This document shows, piece by piece, positions 1 through 8,690 of a stretch of DNA of 30,185 bases. Within the stretch, counting starts at the first letter, position 1. Every line of letters starts with the position of its first letter. The stretch comes from an uncultured Eubacteriales bacterium (GTDB lineage Bacteria > Bacillota > Clostridia > Lachnospirales > Lachnospiraceae): contig URND01000025.1 in the NCBI GenBank assembly GCA_900549105.1, positions 1 to 30,185 on the forward strand, in the 5' to 3' direction. Made by a program: the position numbers and the translations under genes. Under the pieces are notes generated by a model. It had not been told where the DNA came from. It saw only the letters and a program-made list of their open reading frames with translations, and made no database searches.

Positions 1-495
1 TGGGAATATGCCAACGGATTGGAGTATACGCCGATCGACACCCACCATCATATTACAAAAGGCATTGGCAATTCGACAACTCTGTCCTCGGATGTCACCG
101 AAACCGCCGCTGCCAGAAAAGTGCTTTTATCTCTGGCTGAATCCGTTTCCCGGCGTCTCCGGGAGGCCGGACAGTGCGCCGGCATGGTGAATGTGGAAAT
201 CAAATACAGCGATTTCAGCACAATTTCCCACCAAATGCAGCTTTTGACTCCAAGTCAAAACGCCAACGTTCTCTATCGCCACGCCTGCCGGCTTTTTGAC
301 GAGGCCTGGGACGGCCGCCCGATACGCCTGCTCGGCATCCGCACCTCAAAACTTTCCGATGCGGACGCGGTACAAATGAACCTTTTTGAGCCCGAAGAAA
401 ACCAGAAACTCCAAAAACTGGATAAGGCGCTGGACAGCATACGGCAGAAATACGGAAAAGATGCCGTTGTCCGGGGAAGCTTTCTAAAATCCTGA
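1..495 (+). CDS. dinB: DNA polymerase IV (Y-family), C-terminal fragment
   Basis: The reading frame is open from base 1 and ends at TGA 493-495, so only the last 164 residues are visible; the catalytic palm lies off the window. The visible part matches the little-finger domain of Y-family translesion polymerases, which grips damaged template DNA. Near the C-terminus is QMNLF, which fits the QxxLF sliding-clamp binding motif, followed by the usual tail LDKALDSIRQKYG and a short basic end. The family copies past lesions and is often SOS-controlled; no promoter is in view. Codon use is GC-richer than in the block to the right. The gene runs towards the secretion locus and stops about 160 bases short of its last gene. 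Identification is by family pattern from a partial protein. Confidence 0.85.
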   Translation, partial: WEYANGLEYTPIDTHHHITKGIGNSTTLSSDVTETAAARKVLLSLAESVSRRLREAGQCAGMVNVEIKYSDFSTISHQMQLLTPSQNANVLYRHACRLFDEAWDGRPIRLLGIRTSKLSDADAVQMNLFEPEENQKLQKLDKALDSIRQKYGKDAVVRGSFLKS

Positions 496-543
496 TGGGC
501 GAGACATTACGCAAACCAATGTTCTCGCTAAAGTTTCCCTCCA

Positions 544-589
544 TTGCATTGAATATTAATGCCTGTAAAGGCGAAAATATTCAATGCAA
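544..589. repeat. 14-bp perfect inverted repeat, dinB 3' side
   Basis: The arms TTGCATTGAATATT (544-557) and AATATTCAATGCAA (576-589) are exact reverse complements. The 18-base loop contains a further 4-bp stem, GCCT/AGGC (561-564 with 569-572). The hairpin lies between convergent genes and its right arm shares two bases with the terminator that follows. It could strengthen termination or mark the edge of inserted DNA. Confidence 0.8.
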
Positions 590-615
590 AAAAGCAGGGC
601 TCACCCCGCTTTTTT
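588..615. terminator. Bidirectional rho-independent terminator
   Basis: The stem pairs AAAAAAGC + GGG (588-599, one bulged A at 596) with CCC + GCTTTTTT (605-615) around a CTCAC loop. Both strands carry a T run after the GC-rich stem. This suits a shared terminator for dinB on the + strand and the 511-residue gene on the - strand. Confidence 0.8.
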
Positions 616-654
616 ATCATCATAATGCTAATAGAAAAAACATCACTCATAATT

Positions 655-2190
655 TTACAATGTTAATCTTTCTAATCTTTCGATTTCACCATCCAGTTCA
701 GACAGTATATCTCTCGTATATTGTTTATCTTCTGAACTTGAGAAAATAGCCCCACCGCTATTCACTGCATCCTCTAATGTCACTTTAATCGATTTATATT
801 CCTCCAACTTTGCTGCTTTTGCCATCCGAAAATACAACTGGCATTGCTGCATATCCTCTTGCGTATATACTCCTGAATTTATCTTTGTGCGATACCAATT
901 ATACTTATCAACAAGTGCATAAGAATACTGCTGTGTCGCATATATATTAGCAACATTGTCCGTTGTATCTTTTAATCCTATCAGTTCAGAAGAAATATCT
1001 TTCGCACTAATAAAAACATCTAATAAAGGCAAAACCTTATCCAAGCCTTTATTTATCGCTAAATCAGCACCTTCATCTGCAATATATTTCACCGTATCGT
1101 TAAATTGATTCGTATATCCCCATATCATTGAATCTACAACATCATTTACTGTTTTGTTATCATAACCACCATCAATCAATGCCGTCTTAATTGCTTTAAG
1201 ATACTTTAATTCTTCGGTATAATCTGTAAACAGTTTAGTTAATACCTGTGTTGTCATATCATACGCCTCTACCGCATTGCTGTAGGCCCCTATTGTTTTA
1301 TTCAATTTATTTGATATTTTTTTCAAAAAGGCTTTATTATCTATTTGTTTTAACATATCGTAATAATGTGATCTCCGAAATTCATGAACACTCACTTTCA
1401 TTAATTCTGCCATTTCTATTTCTGTGTATATCTCCCCTGTTTTCAAAAAATGATCTACAATTTTTTTCGACATTTCTACTTCTTCAGGCATAAGATTATC
1501 TGTATAATCTTCCAAAAAATCTGACACTTCATGTTTATTTTCCAAAAGCTCTTTAATAACCGTTTCAATACTTGTTCTCATAATAGTTTCATTTGCATTT
1601 TCTCCAAACCCAAAACCTCTTGTAAATAAACTGGTTAAATTTTTCACCCAGTCCCTTGCCCAGCCTATAGCAAGTGCATCCTTTGACGGATTTCTGGAAT
1701 CCAAAACCAATTCTGTAAAATCAAATCCTACTATTTCTGCTTCAAAACTGCCTGACGGTCTCGCCGATAAATTTATATATTCCATATATTCTTCAAATTT
1801 TTTCCCCATAGAAGAAGATATATAATCTGCTGTAAATTTACCGTTTGAAGGAGTTACAATTTCGCTTAACTCTTCAACATATTCTTTCCATAATTTTAAT
1901 TGGGTATATTTGTCCGACAAAATCAAATAATATTTATGATCTACTTGTTTAACTTTTGAAAAAATTGTTTCTATCGTTGATTTTGTGGTATTGTTTTTAT
2001 CTATAACCTTCTTGTGGTACGCATTGACATTGTTGAGATAATTCCTTATATTCAGCTTTCCAATCCAGGTTTCAAAATCATACCATCGATCGCCAACCCA
2101 ATCTGTAAAATTACATATTTTTTCATTTTCGACTTGTGTCACAAGTCCAATCAGATTCCATTTATTCCTATCCGAAAAATCTCTATACAC
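655..2190 (-). CDS. 511-residue orphan protein, candidate type VII secretion substrate
   Basis: I do not recognise a family. The protein is soluble-looking, largely helical and charged, with no signal peptide, clear membrane segment or obvious catalytic motif. The N-terminus is rich in tryptophan (WVGDRWYDFETWIG near residues 31-44). It starts with GTG at 2190; the nearest upstream in-frame stop is at 2212-2214, so a much longer start is excluded, and the ribosome site is weak. It is the last gene of the secretion block, 17 bases after a small helical protein gene and two genes after another. In other Firmicutes type VII loci, large effectors of the LXG class are preceded by two small helical partner genes; the layout here is the same although no LXG domain is visible. 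Cargo status is inferred from position only. Confidence 0.7.
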   Translation of the reverse strand: MYRDFSDRNKWNLIGLVTQVENEKICNFTDWVGDRWYDFETWIGKLNIRNYLNNVNAYHKKVIDKNNTTKSTIETIFSKVKQVDHKYYLILSDKYTQLKLWKEYVEELSEIVTPSNGKFTADYISSSMGKKFEEYMEYINLSARPSGSFEAEIVGFDFTELVLDSRNPSKDALAIGWARDWVKNLTSLFTRGFGFGENANETIMRTSIETVIKELLENKHEVSDFLEDYTDNLMPEEVEMSKKIVDHFLKTGEIYTEIEMAELMKVSVHEFRRSHYYDMLKQIDNKAFLKKISNKLNKTIGAYSNAVEAYDMTTQVLTKLFTDYTEELKYLKAIKTALIDGGYDNKTVNDVVDSMIWGYTNQFNDTVKYIADEGADLAINKGLDKVLPLLDVFISAKDISSELIGLKDTTDNVANIYATQQYSYALVDKYNWYRTKINSGVYTQEDMQQCQLYFRMAKAAKLEEYKSIKVTLEDAVNSGGAIFSSSEDKQYTRDILSELDGEIERLERLTL

Positions 2191-2207
2191 AGTCCCAACT
2201 CTTTTCT

Positions 2208-2483
2208 CTATTTATTTGATATGTTTTTAGCCGCTTTTTCATCACTGGAGATATAACTGTCTCTCACATTTTGCATAAACATAATTGTATTTGAAATAAG
2301 TTTTTCAAAACCGACATTTAATGCCTTATACATATCTGCAATATCCTCCAATTCATTAACTACTTTTCCTCCGCCGACAGTTATAGGCGGAGCAGTATTT
2401 ATTGCCGTACATTTTGAACGCAGCCCCTGGAGTTTTCCTATTGCATTATTAAGTTCTGTTATTTTTACATTAATTTCAGCCAT
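2208..2483 (-). CDS. Small helical WXG100-like partner protein
   Basis: This 91-residue protein has two predicted helices joined by a short Pro/Gly segment (APPITVGGGK), the general shape of WXG100-like and effector-partner proteins of type VII systems, but it lacks a W-x-G motif. ATG 2483 is preferred over GTG 2492 because the GGAG ribosome site lies about ten bases before the ATG and abuts the GTG. It is 17 bases upstream of the 511-residue orphan and 22 bases downstream of another small helical protein gene. It may act as an export partner or targeting factor for the orphan; that role is inferred from size, fold and position. Confidence 0.7.
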   Translation of the reverse strand: MAEINVKITELNNAIGKLQGLRSKCTAINTAPPITVGGGKVVNELEDIADMYKALNVGFEKLISNTIMFMQNVRDSYISSDEKAAKNISNK

Positions 2484-2505
2484 ATCTTTCACTCTCCTAC
2501 GCTAA

Positions 2506-2793
2506 TCAAAATAAATACTGGTCCTCGGAATCCACCTTGGCCAGAAATCTGTCAATTTCGGTTTTAATCGGAGTTGAAACGCGACCGATTTGTTTTTTTA
2601 ATTTTTTTACATAATTAATATATGCCGCCAATGCTTGAGACACATTTCCACTTATAATCCCTTTACTTTTCACTTCCTCAAGGATAGAAATATAATCTGC
2701 AATGAGGGCATCCATCTGTTCTCCCTGCTTCACATAAAATGAACCCATTTTTTTACAATAATCATCGTCAATGATTAATTCATTACTGGCCAT
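2506..2793 (-). CDS. Small helical protein, probable secretion partner
   Basis: The 95-residue protein is helical, with a central Gly-Ile-Ile-Ser-Gly turn and a C-terminus ending EDQYLF. It has no W-x-G motif, signal peptide or membrane segment. ATG 2793 is chosen because GGAGG (2801-2805 on the + strand as CCTCC) stands seven bases upstream; the longer reading frame from 2820 would overlap the end of the preceding gene and lacks such a site. It pairs in size with the 91-residue protein downstream, and both precede the 511-residue orphan, as small partner genes precede large effectors in other Firmicutes type VII operons. No family assignment is made. Confidence 0.7.
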   Translation of the reverse strand: MASNELIIDDDYCKKMGSFYVKQGEQMDALIADYISILEEVKSKGIISGNVSQALAAYINYVKKLKKQIGRVSTPIKTEIDRFLAKVDSEDQYLF

Positions 2794-2809
2794 AGCAATA
2801 CCTCCATAT

Positions 2810-3394
2810 TTAAACTGCATATCTCATTTGATTTTTCCAATAACTGATTCTTCGTCTTCTATAAGCCAAATCGGAGTCTGTTCTTCGGATTTGCTCTTGA
2901 TAAGAATTTATGCATCTTCGTTTAGAACTTATATTATTTTCTTTTAATCGGATATCTCTATTTAATCCATCAATTTCTCTTTGAATAGATTTAATTGTAT
3001 TTGATATCTTTATTATCGCCGCATTCAATCCGTTATAGGCATTCCGATATTCATTTCCGGACAATAATGCCCCCATTCCCTTTATGTATGATGCCATAAA
3101 CTTTACATTTGGTTTTTGAGAAAAATTCTGGCTGAGTTTGTTTTTTCGTTGAAGCTGCCTCTTTGCAAAATCATTCAGTAATCTTTGATATTTATTCTTT
3201 AACTGATTTAATTCCCGTATTTGAGACTCCCGATTTCTAACTTTTGTCCGCAACTGACTTATTTGTGAGTTTAATTGATTAATCTCATTATTTAAACTAT
3301 TAACCTTTCTGTTTAAACTACTTATTGTATTTGTATAAGACGCCACTAAATTTTCATTATAACGAATATTATTGCGAACCTGCTGCTTAGTCAT
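2810..3394 (-). CDS. Basic coiled-coil protein
   Basis: This 194-residue protein is strongly basic and almost entirely coiled coil in two blocks: about residues 14-75 (repeating SLNRKVNSLNNEINQLN pattern with Asn/Gln/Leu heptads) and about 125-190, joined by a Gly/Ala-containing linker (MGALLSGNEY). No signal peptide or membrane segment is visible. ATG 3394 follows GGAGG with nine bases between. It is the first gene after the WXG100 gene and its hairpin, and it opens the cassette that ends with the 511-residue orphan. A coiled-coil protein here could be a secreted helical hairpin partner or a scaffold; the sequence does not decide. Confidence 0.72.
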   Translation of the reverse strand: MTKQQVRNNIRYNENLVASYTNTISSLNRKVNSLNNEINQLNSQISQLRTKVRNRESQIRELNQLKNKYQRLLNDFAKRQLQRKNKLSQNFSQKPNVKFMASYIKGMGALLSGNEYRNAYNGLNAAIIKISNTIKSIQREIDGLNRDIRLKENNISSKRRCINSYQEQIRRTDSDLAYRRRRISYWKNQMRYAV

Positions 3395-3493
3395 ATACTT
3401 GTACCTCCTAGAAAATGTAGGTATATTTCAACTGCCTTTTCAGCAGATATTTTCCTAACTTAAAAATAGAATAATTTTTTATAAACATATTTC

Positions 3494-3540
3494 GGCAATG
3501 GTGAATTACTATTTTATAAAAACAGGAAGTCACCACTGCC
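3494..3540 (-). repeat. Hairpin between the WXG100 gene and the orphan cassette
   Basis: On the - strand GGCAGTGGTGA (530-540 region) pairs with TCACCATTGCC (3494-3504) over 11 positions including one G-U pair, with a 25-base AT-rich loop. No T run follows directly, so it looks more like a processing or stability hairpin, or a leaky terminator, than a strong terminator. Its position just after the WXG100 gene could separate high expression of that gene from the cassette. Confidence 0.55.
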
Positions 3541-3555
3541 TCAACATATTTGTGC

Positions 3556-3849
3556 TTACCTTCTAAACTGGCTTGCAATATTTCTGTCTGTCTCTTCTAC
3601 AATCCTTGCTGTTTCTCTGAGATTATGCGCAATCTCATCCAGCAAATCTTTTGCATTTTTGAAGGAAGGTTTAATCTTGTTATATCTATCCTCGTAGCCT
3701 CTCATTGCATCGCCTTCCCATTCACCTTTAAGTGTTGTAAGCAGTCTGTCCATCGCATTGATCAGATTCTGCATAGCTTCCGCCTGCTTGTCCGTCTGGC
3801 CAGCCCTCGTTCTCATAGTGTCAGGTGTCATTCTTATTTGGTTTGCCAT
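3556..3849 (-). CDS. esxA: WXG100 family secreted protein (EsxA/YukE-like)
   Basis: At 97 residues with the central W-E-G turn (GEWEGDAM) between two helices, this is a standard WXG100 protein, the small dimeric substrate that defines type VII secretion. The N-terminal pattern IRMTPDTMR and the C-terminal pattern ETARIVEETDRNIASQF closely resemble B. subtilis YukE and S. aureus EsxA. No C-terminal Y-x-x-x-D/E export motif is visible: the C-terminal helix has no tyrosine. ATG 3849 has GGAGG eight bases upstream. It lies 58 bases after the motor ATPase gene, an arrangement that supports co-expression. Family assignment is firm; the dimer partner (itself or one of the small helical proteins downstream) is not decided. 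Confidence 0.95.
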   Translation of the reverse strand: MANQIRMTPDTMRTRAGQTDKQAEAMQNLINAMDRLLTTLKGEWEGDAMRGYEDRYNKIKPSFKNAKDLLDEIAHNLRETARIVEETDRNIASQFRR

Positions 3850-3907
3850 CTGTTTTTCCTCCTTTTAAAAAATATATATAAATCCACCAATGGCCGATTT
3901 ATTACAT

Positions 3908-6900
3908 TTACTGTGAATCTTCACTCCTTGCTTTCACTAACTTAAGTTTAGTAAACATATTATCTTGTATGTAGTAAGCATCACCAACTTCAAGATGTCT
4001 GCGATTAGCTTTAATCTCCTCATAAGGAGCTTCAAAAACTTTTAATTCATCCAAATTCTGGAAAAATATCAGATGTTGGTTTTGTTTAATAATCTGCAGT
4101 GGCTCTGGCGCATCATAGGAAAGAGACGTATTTTGATAATTAGTGAATATAACAGCAAAATTTAACCCTTTATACCTGGAAATCATTTCATTAAACTGTT
4201 CCATCAGGTCAAAATCGCCGCCAATTTTTCTGGCAATATCATTGTTCTGCACAATCATCAATAACAATTCAGTATTTCCGCCAATGTCTCCTTCTGCAAT
4301 AAGCCTTTCATACCTTTCACTGAGCACAGCATACCATGAAGAAACCACTTGGGTGATATGCTCAACATTTAGCGAATAGACATCCACTATCTCACTGTCT
4401 TTAAAATTGCCAAACTTGCGTGAAGCATCATCAAAAATTGCAACTCGAACCGGATATTGTTCTCTATTTGACTCAAGGGCCTCCAAAACATATTGTACAA
4501 AATTATTGTGACCAGTATTTTCTTTACCACATAATCCCATAATTCCAAGCCGGGATAAATCCAAATAAAAGGGCTCTACCTCGTTATATGTAAGTCCCAC
4601 CGGTAGTTTATATCCATCAGCCTCTGCTTTAAAATCATTTATCAATGATTCTTCAGTCAAAACAGATGGAATACACGGAATTTTTTTAGCTTTCATATCA
4701 GCGCACTTATCATTAATTTTCTGAATGAATTCATGCATGTTTCGTACTCTCTCTATTTCCTTCATCCCGCCAAATGCTAAATACGTCTGACACTCAAGCA
4801 TACATTTATCCATCTCAAACACACATCTTCCGGCAATATCATCCGGCTGTAAAGTTGGATGTTCGAAAATATTTGTATACTCGTTATTATCATTACAGTG
4901 GAATGACATCTTATTTGCAAAGTTTGATATATATCTGTATCCAATCCCCATAATCTGGGAATTTGCAACAATGACAGAGATTCCTACCGCGATACCCTCT
5001 CGAATAATATTGAGTAAGCTGTCATCATCTTCAAGATACAATTCAATAAGAGCCGTCAAGTTATCTATCAAAAGATAAATATGTGGAATATCCCTATATC
5101 CGGCTTCAATATAAGATGCGTACGAACTCACTCCCACAGAAACAAGTTTTTCTTTTCTGACAGATATCTCCGAAAATAATAACTTAAAAAGATTCCTCAG
5201 TTTCTCATCTTCCGCTGCGCAGACAACACCGCCAACATGATTAAGCGCTTCAAAATTCTTTAACACCATAGAACTAAAATCAAGGATGTACATTATTGCT
5301 TCATCCGGCGAGGATGACGAAGCTATCGTTCGAATAATACTTTGCAGCATATTGGTTTTGCCGCTTTGGGCTGAACCAATAATAAGTGTATGTTTGTTAT
5401 CCAAATCCATGGATACAGCCTTTTGAATCTGATTATCCGGATCATCGCATATCCCAATTTCAACCATTGCTCCTGCCTTTATGAGTGTTCTTGGATACTC
5501 AATGATTGACGGTAATGGCGGAAGACAAATATCCGGCAATCGCTCAATTCTATTCTGCTCACAATATTTACTTACATAATCGACTATGGCATCTAATTGA
5601 GTATGGGTATCGCAATCCACTTTTCTTTTTTCCTGCACAAATATCCTGGTTCTTCTGCCGGATTCACTTACTTCATACAGGGAAAATTCCTTAATATTTG
5701 CATCAATCATTTTTGCCGGAGCGCCGCTATAGGCAGACTGGAACAGTTCAAAAATCTCATTATTGCCTACCTGCAAATATGCGCGTCCAGGTTCTTTTAT
5801 CTCTGCAGCAAGAGGGGATTTCAACACCTCGTTACTATCCTCCTGGCTTTGTACTTTTAAACATAATTTAAACTTTGAATTACTCCAAATCTGATCGTCA
5901 ACCTGCCCTGACGGTTTCTGTGTTGCAAGTATGAGATGAACTCCCAAACTTCGTCCAATACGGGCTGCCGAAACCAGTTCTTTCATAAATTCAGGTTGTT
6001 CTGCCTTAAGTTCCGCGAACTCATCTACGATCAAAATCAAATGCGGAATAGGTATATCCACCTTTCCAGCTTTATATTCCTGAATATATTTATCAATATG
6101 ATTGACCTCCGCTTCTGCAAAAAGCTTTTGTCTCTTCCGAAGCTCGGCTTTAATCGACTTGAGGGAACGTTCCATCTCTTTGCCGTCAATATTCGTAATT
6201 GCACCTAATAAATGCGGAAGGTTCTTAAATTGATTTGCCATTCCGCCACCCTTAAAATCAATAATCACAAAGGATACTTCATAAGGATGAAAAATAGTCG
6301 CAATAGACAAAATATATGTCTGAAGCACCTCTGATTTTCCCGATCCCGTGGTGCCGGCAACTAAACCGTGCGGGCCATGAGCTTTATCGTGCAAATCCAG
6401 ATAAACAATCCCGCTCTTCGTTACACCAATTGGCGCGGCCATTGATTGAGACACTCTTGAATTTTTCCATCTTTGTTTCAAATTCAGATCATCAGCGCTT
6501 AATATATTTAGCATTTCGAATAAAGAAATATTTTTTGTAAGCGAACCTTCCAAAGATATTTTCTCTGTATATACCGGGGCTAATAAATCTATAATCCTTC
6601 TGGCCGCCGTATCGTCAATGCTGTTATATGTAAACTCAATTTTTTCATCCTGATTCTCAGTTTCTACAAGAGTTCCTGAAGAACTCGAATTCATAAAAAT
6701 CAAAGATGAACACCCCTGCGGAATATCTCCTTTTTTATCTGCCATAAATATAAAAGTGGCCGAAAGTTCCTTTAATTTTTCGGTAAATTTTGAAATCGGA
6801 TGGGTCTTAAAACCATATTCATCATAAAAGAAAACCATGAGATGCTTTCCTGTTTCTCCTTTCTCACGCTGAGAAAGTTCCTTAAAGAGAAAATCAAATA

Positions 6901-8413
6901 CTCTGTTTTTACTCTCATCATCGCAGGCAATATTACGGGAATTTGTCGTTTCATTAAAAACATACGGTAAAAATCTTAACCATTTCACCTTATCCTTGTG
7001 TTCCTGAAGAGCTATAAAAAACATCTGAACATCCTCATGATACTGCCTTGCGCAAATATCTATGATAATATTTTTCATTATTGCAAAACGATATTTTTCA
7101 TCACCAACAATCCCAATGGAATTAGCATTTTTAAAGTTGCACATAACCGGCGCTTCCGGCAAAATAAAAAACTCTTTGTAGAGATTCTCCGGAATTAATT
7201 GGAGGTCGTCTTCTATTTCCAAACGTTCCTGCTTTTTATATTCAATGTTTCGAGCTGCTTTAATACTCCCAGAACCCAAACGCACCTGGAGGAAATCTTC
7301 ATCATCCCTTTGTCTGTCAAACAACGTAGTTGAAAAATTTTCAAACAACGTTTGCTCTGTTTTCAAATCAATATATTTACGTTCAAGAGTTTCCCTCTCT
7401 TCATTTCTATACTGTGTTATTTCAATCCTCTTGTTATCCGCATACTTTTGATACTTCTCAATTCTTTCTTTACATTCTTTCTTAAAATCAAATTTATTCT
7501 GAATGGCAGTAAGTATTGCTGTAACAATGGCCAAACCACCGGATATAAGGCTAAAAATCACCATGCTTCCACCCATAGATGCCATCAAACCTGATGTCAA
7601 TAACATTCCGAGTGACGGAATCAGACTAATCAGCAGATTTGACCTGGTTTTTTGAGGTTTTGACGGAGGATCAAGAATCTCTATCTTCTCCGTATTCAAC
7701 ACTGTTTTTAACCTTGTATTGCGGCTAAACTTTGGATAATTATTTGGATTCGGATAGTCTCGAAAAGAGAATCCGTTCAACAACATATCATCCCGAATTT
7801 CAGTCCACAGAATTTCATCTTTATAATAAAAAATATAATCAGAAACCGAAAAAAAATCTCCATTCTTTATAGTGCAGCTATTCCAGACTTTCATGCCATT
7901 ACAATAAACACCATAAGTGGTCTGTTCAACCTTCAACGTATAATCATCTTTCAAACGTTGCAGTTCAATCAAATCATTTTTTATAAACAAACTATTTAAT
8001 ACAATGTGGCTATGGGTATCCGATCCTATTTGTATCCTGGTTCTTCCAGAAACATCAATAGCTCTTTCATATTTTCTTTTTTCACTATCAAAATCAATCA
8101 AAAATTCAAAAACAAAAACATCATTATCCGATTCCTGATATTTTACTGTAAATATATCTCCATGTTTCAATGTCATCGCCATAAGTTTCCGACTGTCCCC
8201 AGTAGATACATAGAGATTTTCAGGACAAACCAATGACCATGTTTCCCCCGTCTGTGTAAACACTAATTCAATTGGCTCGAAAAACAAATCCTTATATAGC
8301 CTGAAGTCATTTCCCATATTGGTTCCGATTTTAAATTCCTGTTTATCCTCAGGAATCTCGAACTCTTTATACAAATTTTTACCTGAGATGATAATTTTAT
8401 ATCTATTCTCCAT
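3908..8413 (-). CDS. essC: Type VII secretion motor ATPase EssC/YukBA-like
   Basis: This 1501-residue membrane-bound FtsK/SpoIIIE-type ATPase drives WXG100 export. Order: two FHA-like beta domains (about 1-100 and 115-200), a paired membrane segment (about 260-304), a charged linker, then three ATPase domains. ATPase 1 has an intact Walker A, GTTGSGKS (687-694), and Walker B LILIVDE (792-798). ATPase 2 has GSAQSGKT (1013-1020), but its Walker B ends in Asp-Asn (1117-1118) instead of Asp-Glu. ATPase 3 has a broken P-loop (GKENTGHNN, about 1296-1304). The length matches EssC (about 1480-1500). ATG 8413 has AGGAG eight bases upstream. The N-terminal FHA-like domains lack a clear S-R-x-H signature, so phosphothreonine binding there is uncertain. 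It follows the YukD-like gene by 11 bases. Confidence 0.95.
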   Translation of the reverse strand: MENRYKIIISGKNLYKEFEIPEDKQEFKIGTNMGNDFRLYKDLFFEPIELVFTQTGETWSLVCPENLYVSTGDSRKLMAMTLKHGDIFTVKYQESDNDVFVFEFLIDFDSEKRKYERAIDVSGRTRIQIGSDTHSHIVLNSLFIKNDLIELQRLKDDYTLKVEQTTYGVYCNGMKVWNSCTIKNGDFFSVSDYIFYYKDEILWTEIRDDMLLNGFSFRDYPNPNNYPKFSRNTRLKTVLNTEKIEILDPPSKPQKTRSNLLISLIPSLGMLLTSGLMASMGGSMVIFSLISGGLAIVTAILTAIQNKFDFKKECKERIEKYQKYADNKRIEITQYRNEERETLERKYIDLKTEQTLFENFSTTLFDRQRDDEDFLQVRLGSGSIKAARNIEYKKQERLEIEDDLQLIPENLYKEFFILPEAPVMCNFKNANSIGIVGDEKYRFAIMKNIIIDICARQYHEDVQMFFIALQEHKDKVKWLRFLPYVFNETTNSRNIACDDESKNRVFDFLFKELSQREKGETGKHLMVFFYDEYGFKTHPISKFTEKLKELSATFIFMADKKGDIPQGCSSLIFMNSSSSGTLVETENQDEKIEFTYNSIDDTAARRIIDLLAPVYTEKISLEGSLTKNISLFEMLNILSADDLNLKQRWKNSRVSQSMAAPIGVTKSGIVYLDLHDKAHGPHGLVAGTTGSGKSEVLQTYILSIATIFHPYEVSFVIIDFKGGGMANQFKNLPHLLGAITNIDGKEMERSLKSIKAELRKRQKLFAEAEVNHIDKYIQEYKAGKVDIPIPHLILIVDEFAELKAEQPEFMKELVSAARIGRSLGVHLILATQKPSGQVDDQIWSNSKFKLCLKVQSQEDSNEVLKSPLAAEIKEPGRAYLQVGNNEIFELFQSAYSGAPAKMIDANIKEFSLYEVSESGRRTRIFVQEKRKVDCDTHTQLDAIVDYVSKYCEQNRIERLPDICLPPLPSIIEYPRTLIKAGAMVEIGICDDPDNQIQKAVSMDLDNKHTLIIGSAQSGKTNMLQSIIRTIASSSSPDEAIMYILDFSSMVLKNFEALNHVGGVVCAAEDEKLRNLFKLLFSEISVRKEKLVSVGVSSYASYIEAGYRDIPHIYLLIDNLTALIELYLEDDDSLLNIIREGIAVGISVIVANSQIMGIGYRYISNFANKMSFHCNDNNEYTNIFEHPTLQPDDIAGRCVFEMDKCMLECQTYLAFGGMKEIERVRNMHEFIQKINDKCADMKAKKIPCIPSVLTEESLINDFKAEADGYKLPVGLTYNEVEPFYLDLSRLGIMGLCGKENTGHNNFVQYVLEALESNREQYPVRVAIFDDASRKFGNFKDSEIVDVYSLNVEHITQVVSSWYAVLSERYERLIAEGDIGGNTELLLMIVQNNDIARKIGGDFDLMEQFNEMISRYKGLNFAVIFTNYQNTSLSYDAPEPLQIIKQNQHLIFFQNLDELKVFEAPYEEIKANRRHLEVGDAYYIQDNMFTKLKLVKARSEDSQ

Positions 8414-8424
8414 AGCCCGAACTC

Positions 8425-8679
8425 CTATTCTGTATAGCTAATGATACTGCCGTTGTGAATTCCATATTGAAACAATGTCTTATTTCCCCTTAAAAGAGCT
8501 ATAGGATTTTCTGCTTTCAGATAACAGTTCTTTATATCTGTAATATCAATTCCCAACCCATATGCTGTATTCAGTCCAATAACTAATTCCATAGCCGTAA
8601 TATCCAATGGAACCTCCACATCAGCACTAAAGCCCGCCTTGCAATTATTAAAAATAATTATTATTGTTTCCTTCTCCAT
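8425..8679 (-). CDS. esaB: YukD/EsaB-like ubiquitin-fold protein
   Basis: The 84-residue protein has the size and beta-grasp pattern of the YukD/EsaB family: an opening beta strand (ETIIIIFNN), a second strand (FSADVEVP), a helix (ELVIGLNTAYGL) and a C-terminal strand ending GIHNGSIISYTE. Family members are small cytoplasmic accessory or regulatory components of Firmicutes type VII systems. The gene is directly upstream of the EssC-like gene, the usual neighbour, and 11 bases after the CpaE-like ATPase gene. ATG 8679 is preceded by an AGAGGTG site. Family assignment rests on length, pattern and context; the role in this locus is inferred. Confidence 0.85.
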   Translation of the reverse strand: MEKETIIIIFNNCKAGFSADVEVPLDITAMELVIGLNTAYGLGIDITDIKNCYLKAENPIALLRGNKTLFQYGIHNGSIISYTE

Positions 8680-8690
8680 AATCGCACCTC

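Noticed and set aside
495..749. 84-residue reading frame on the + strand after dinB
   Set aside because: It crosses both hairpins and the 3' end of the 511-residue gene, has no ribosome site and reads as low-complexity sequence.
655..2190. LXG toxin assignment for the 511-residue protein
   Set aside because: No LXG motif, glycine-zipper or known toxin motif is visible; only the neighbourhood resembles LXG operons.
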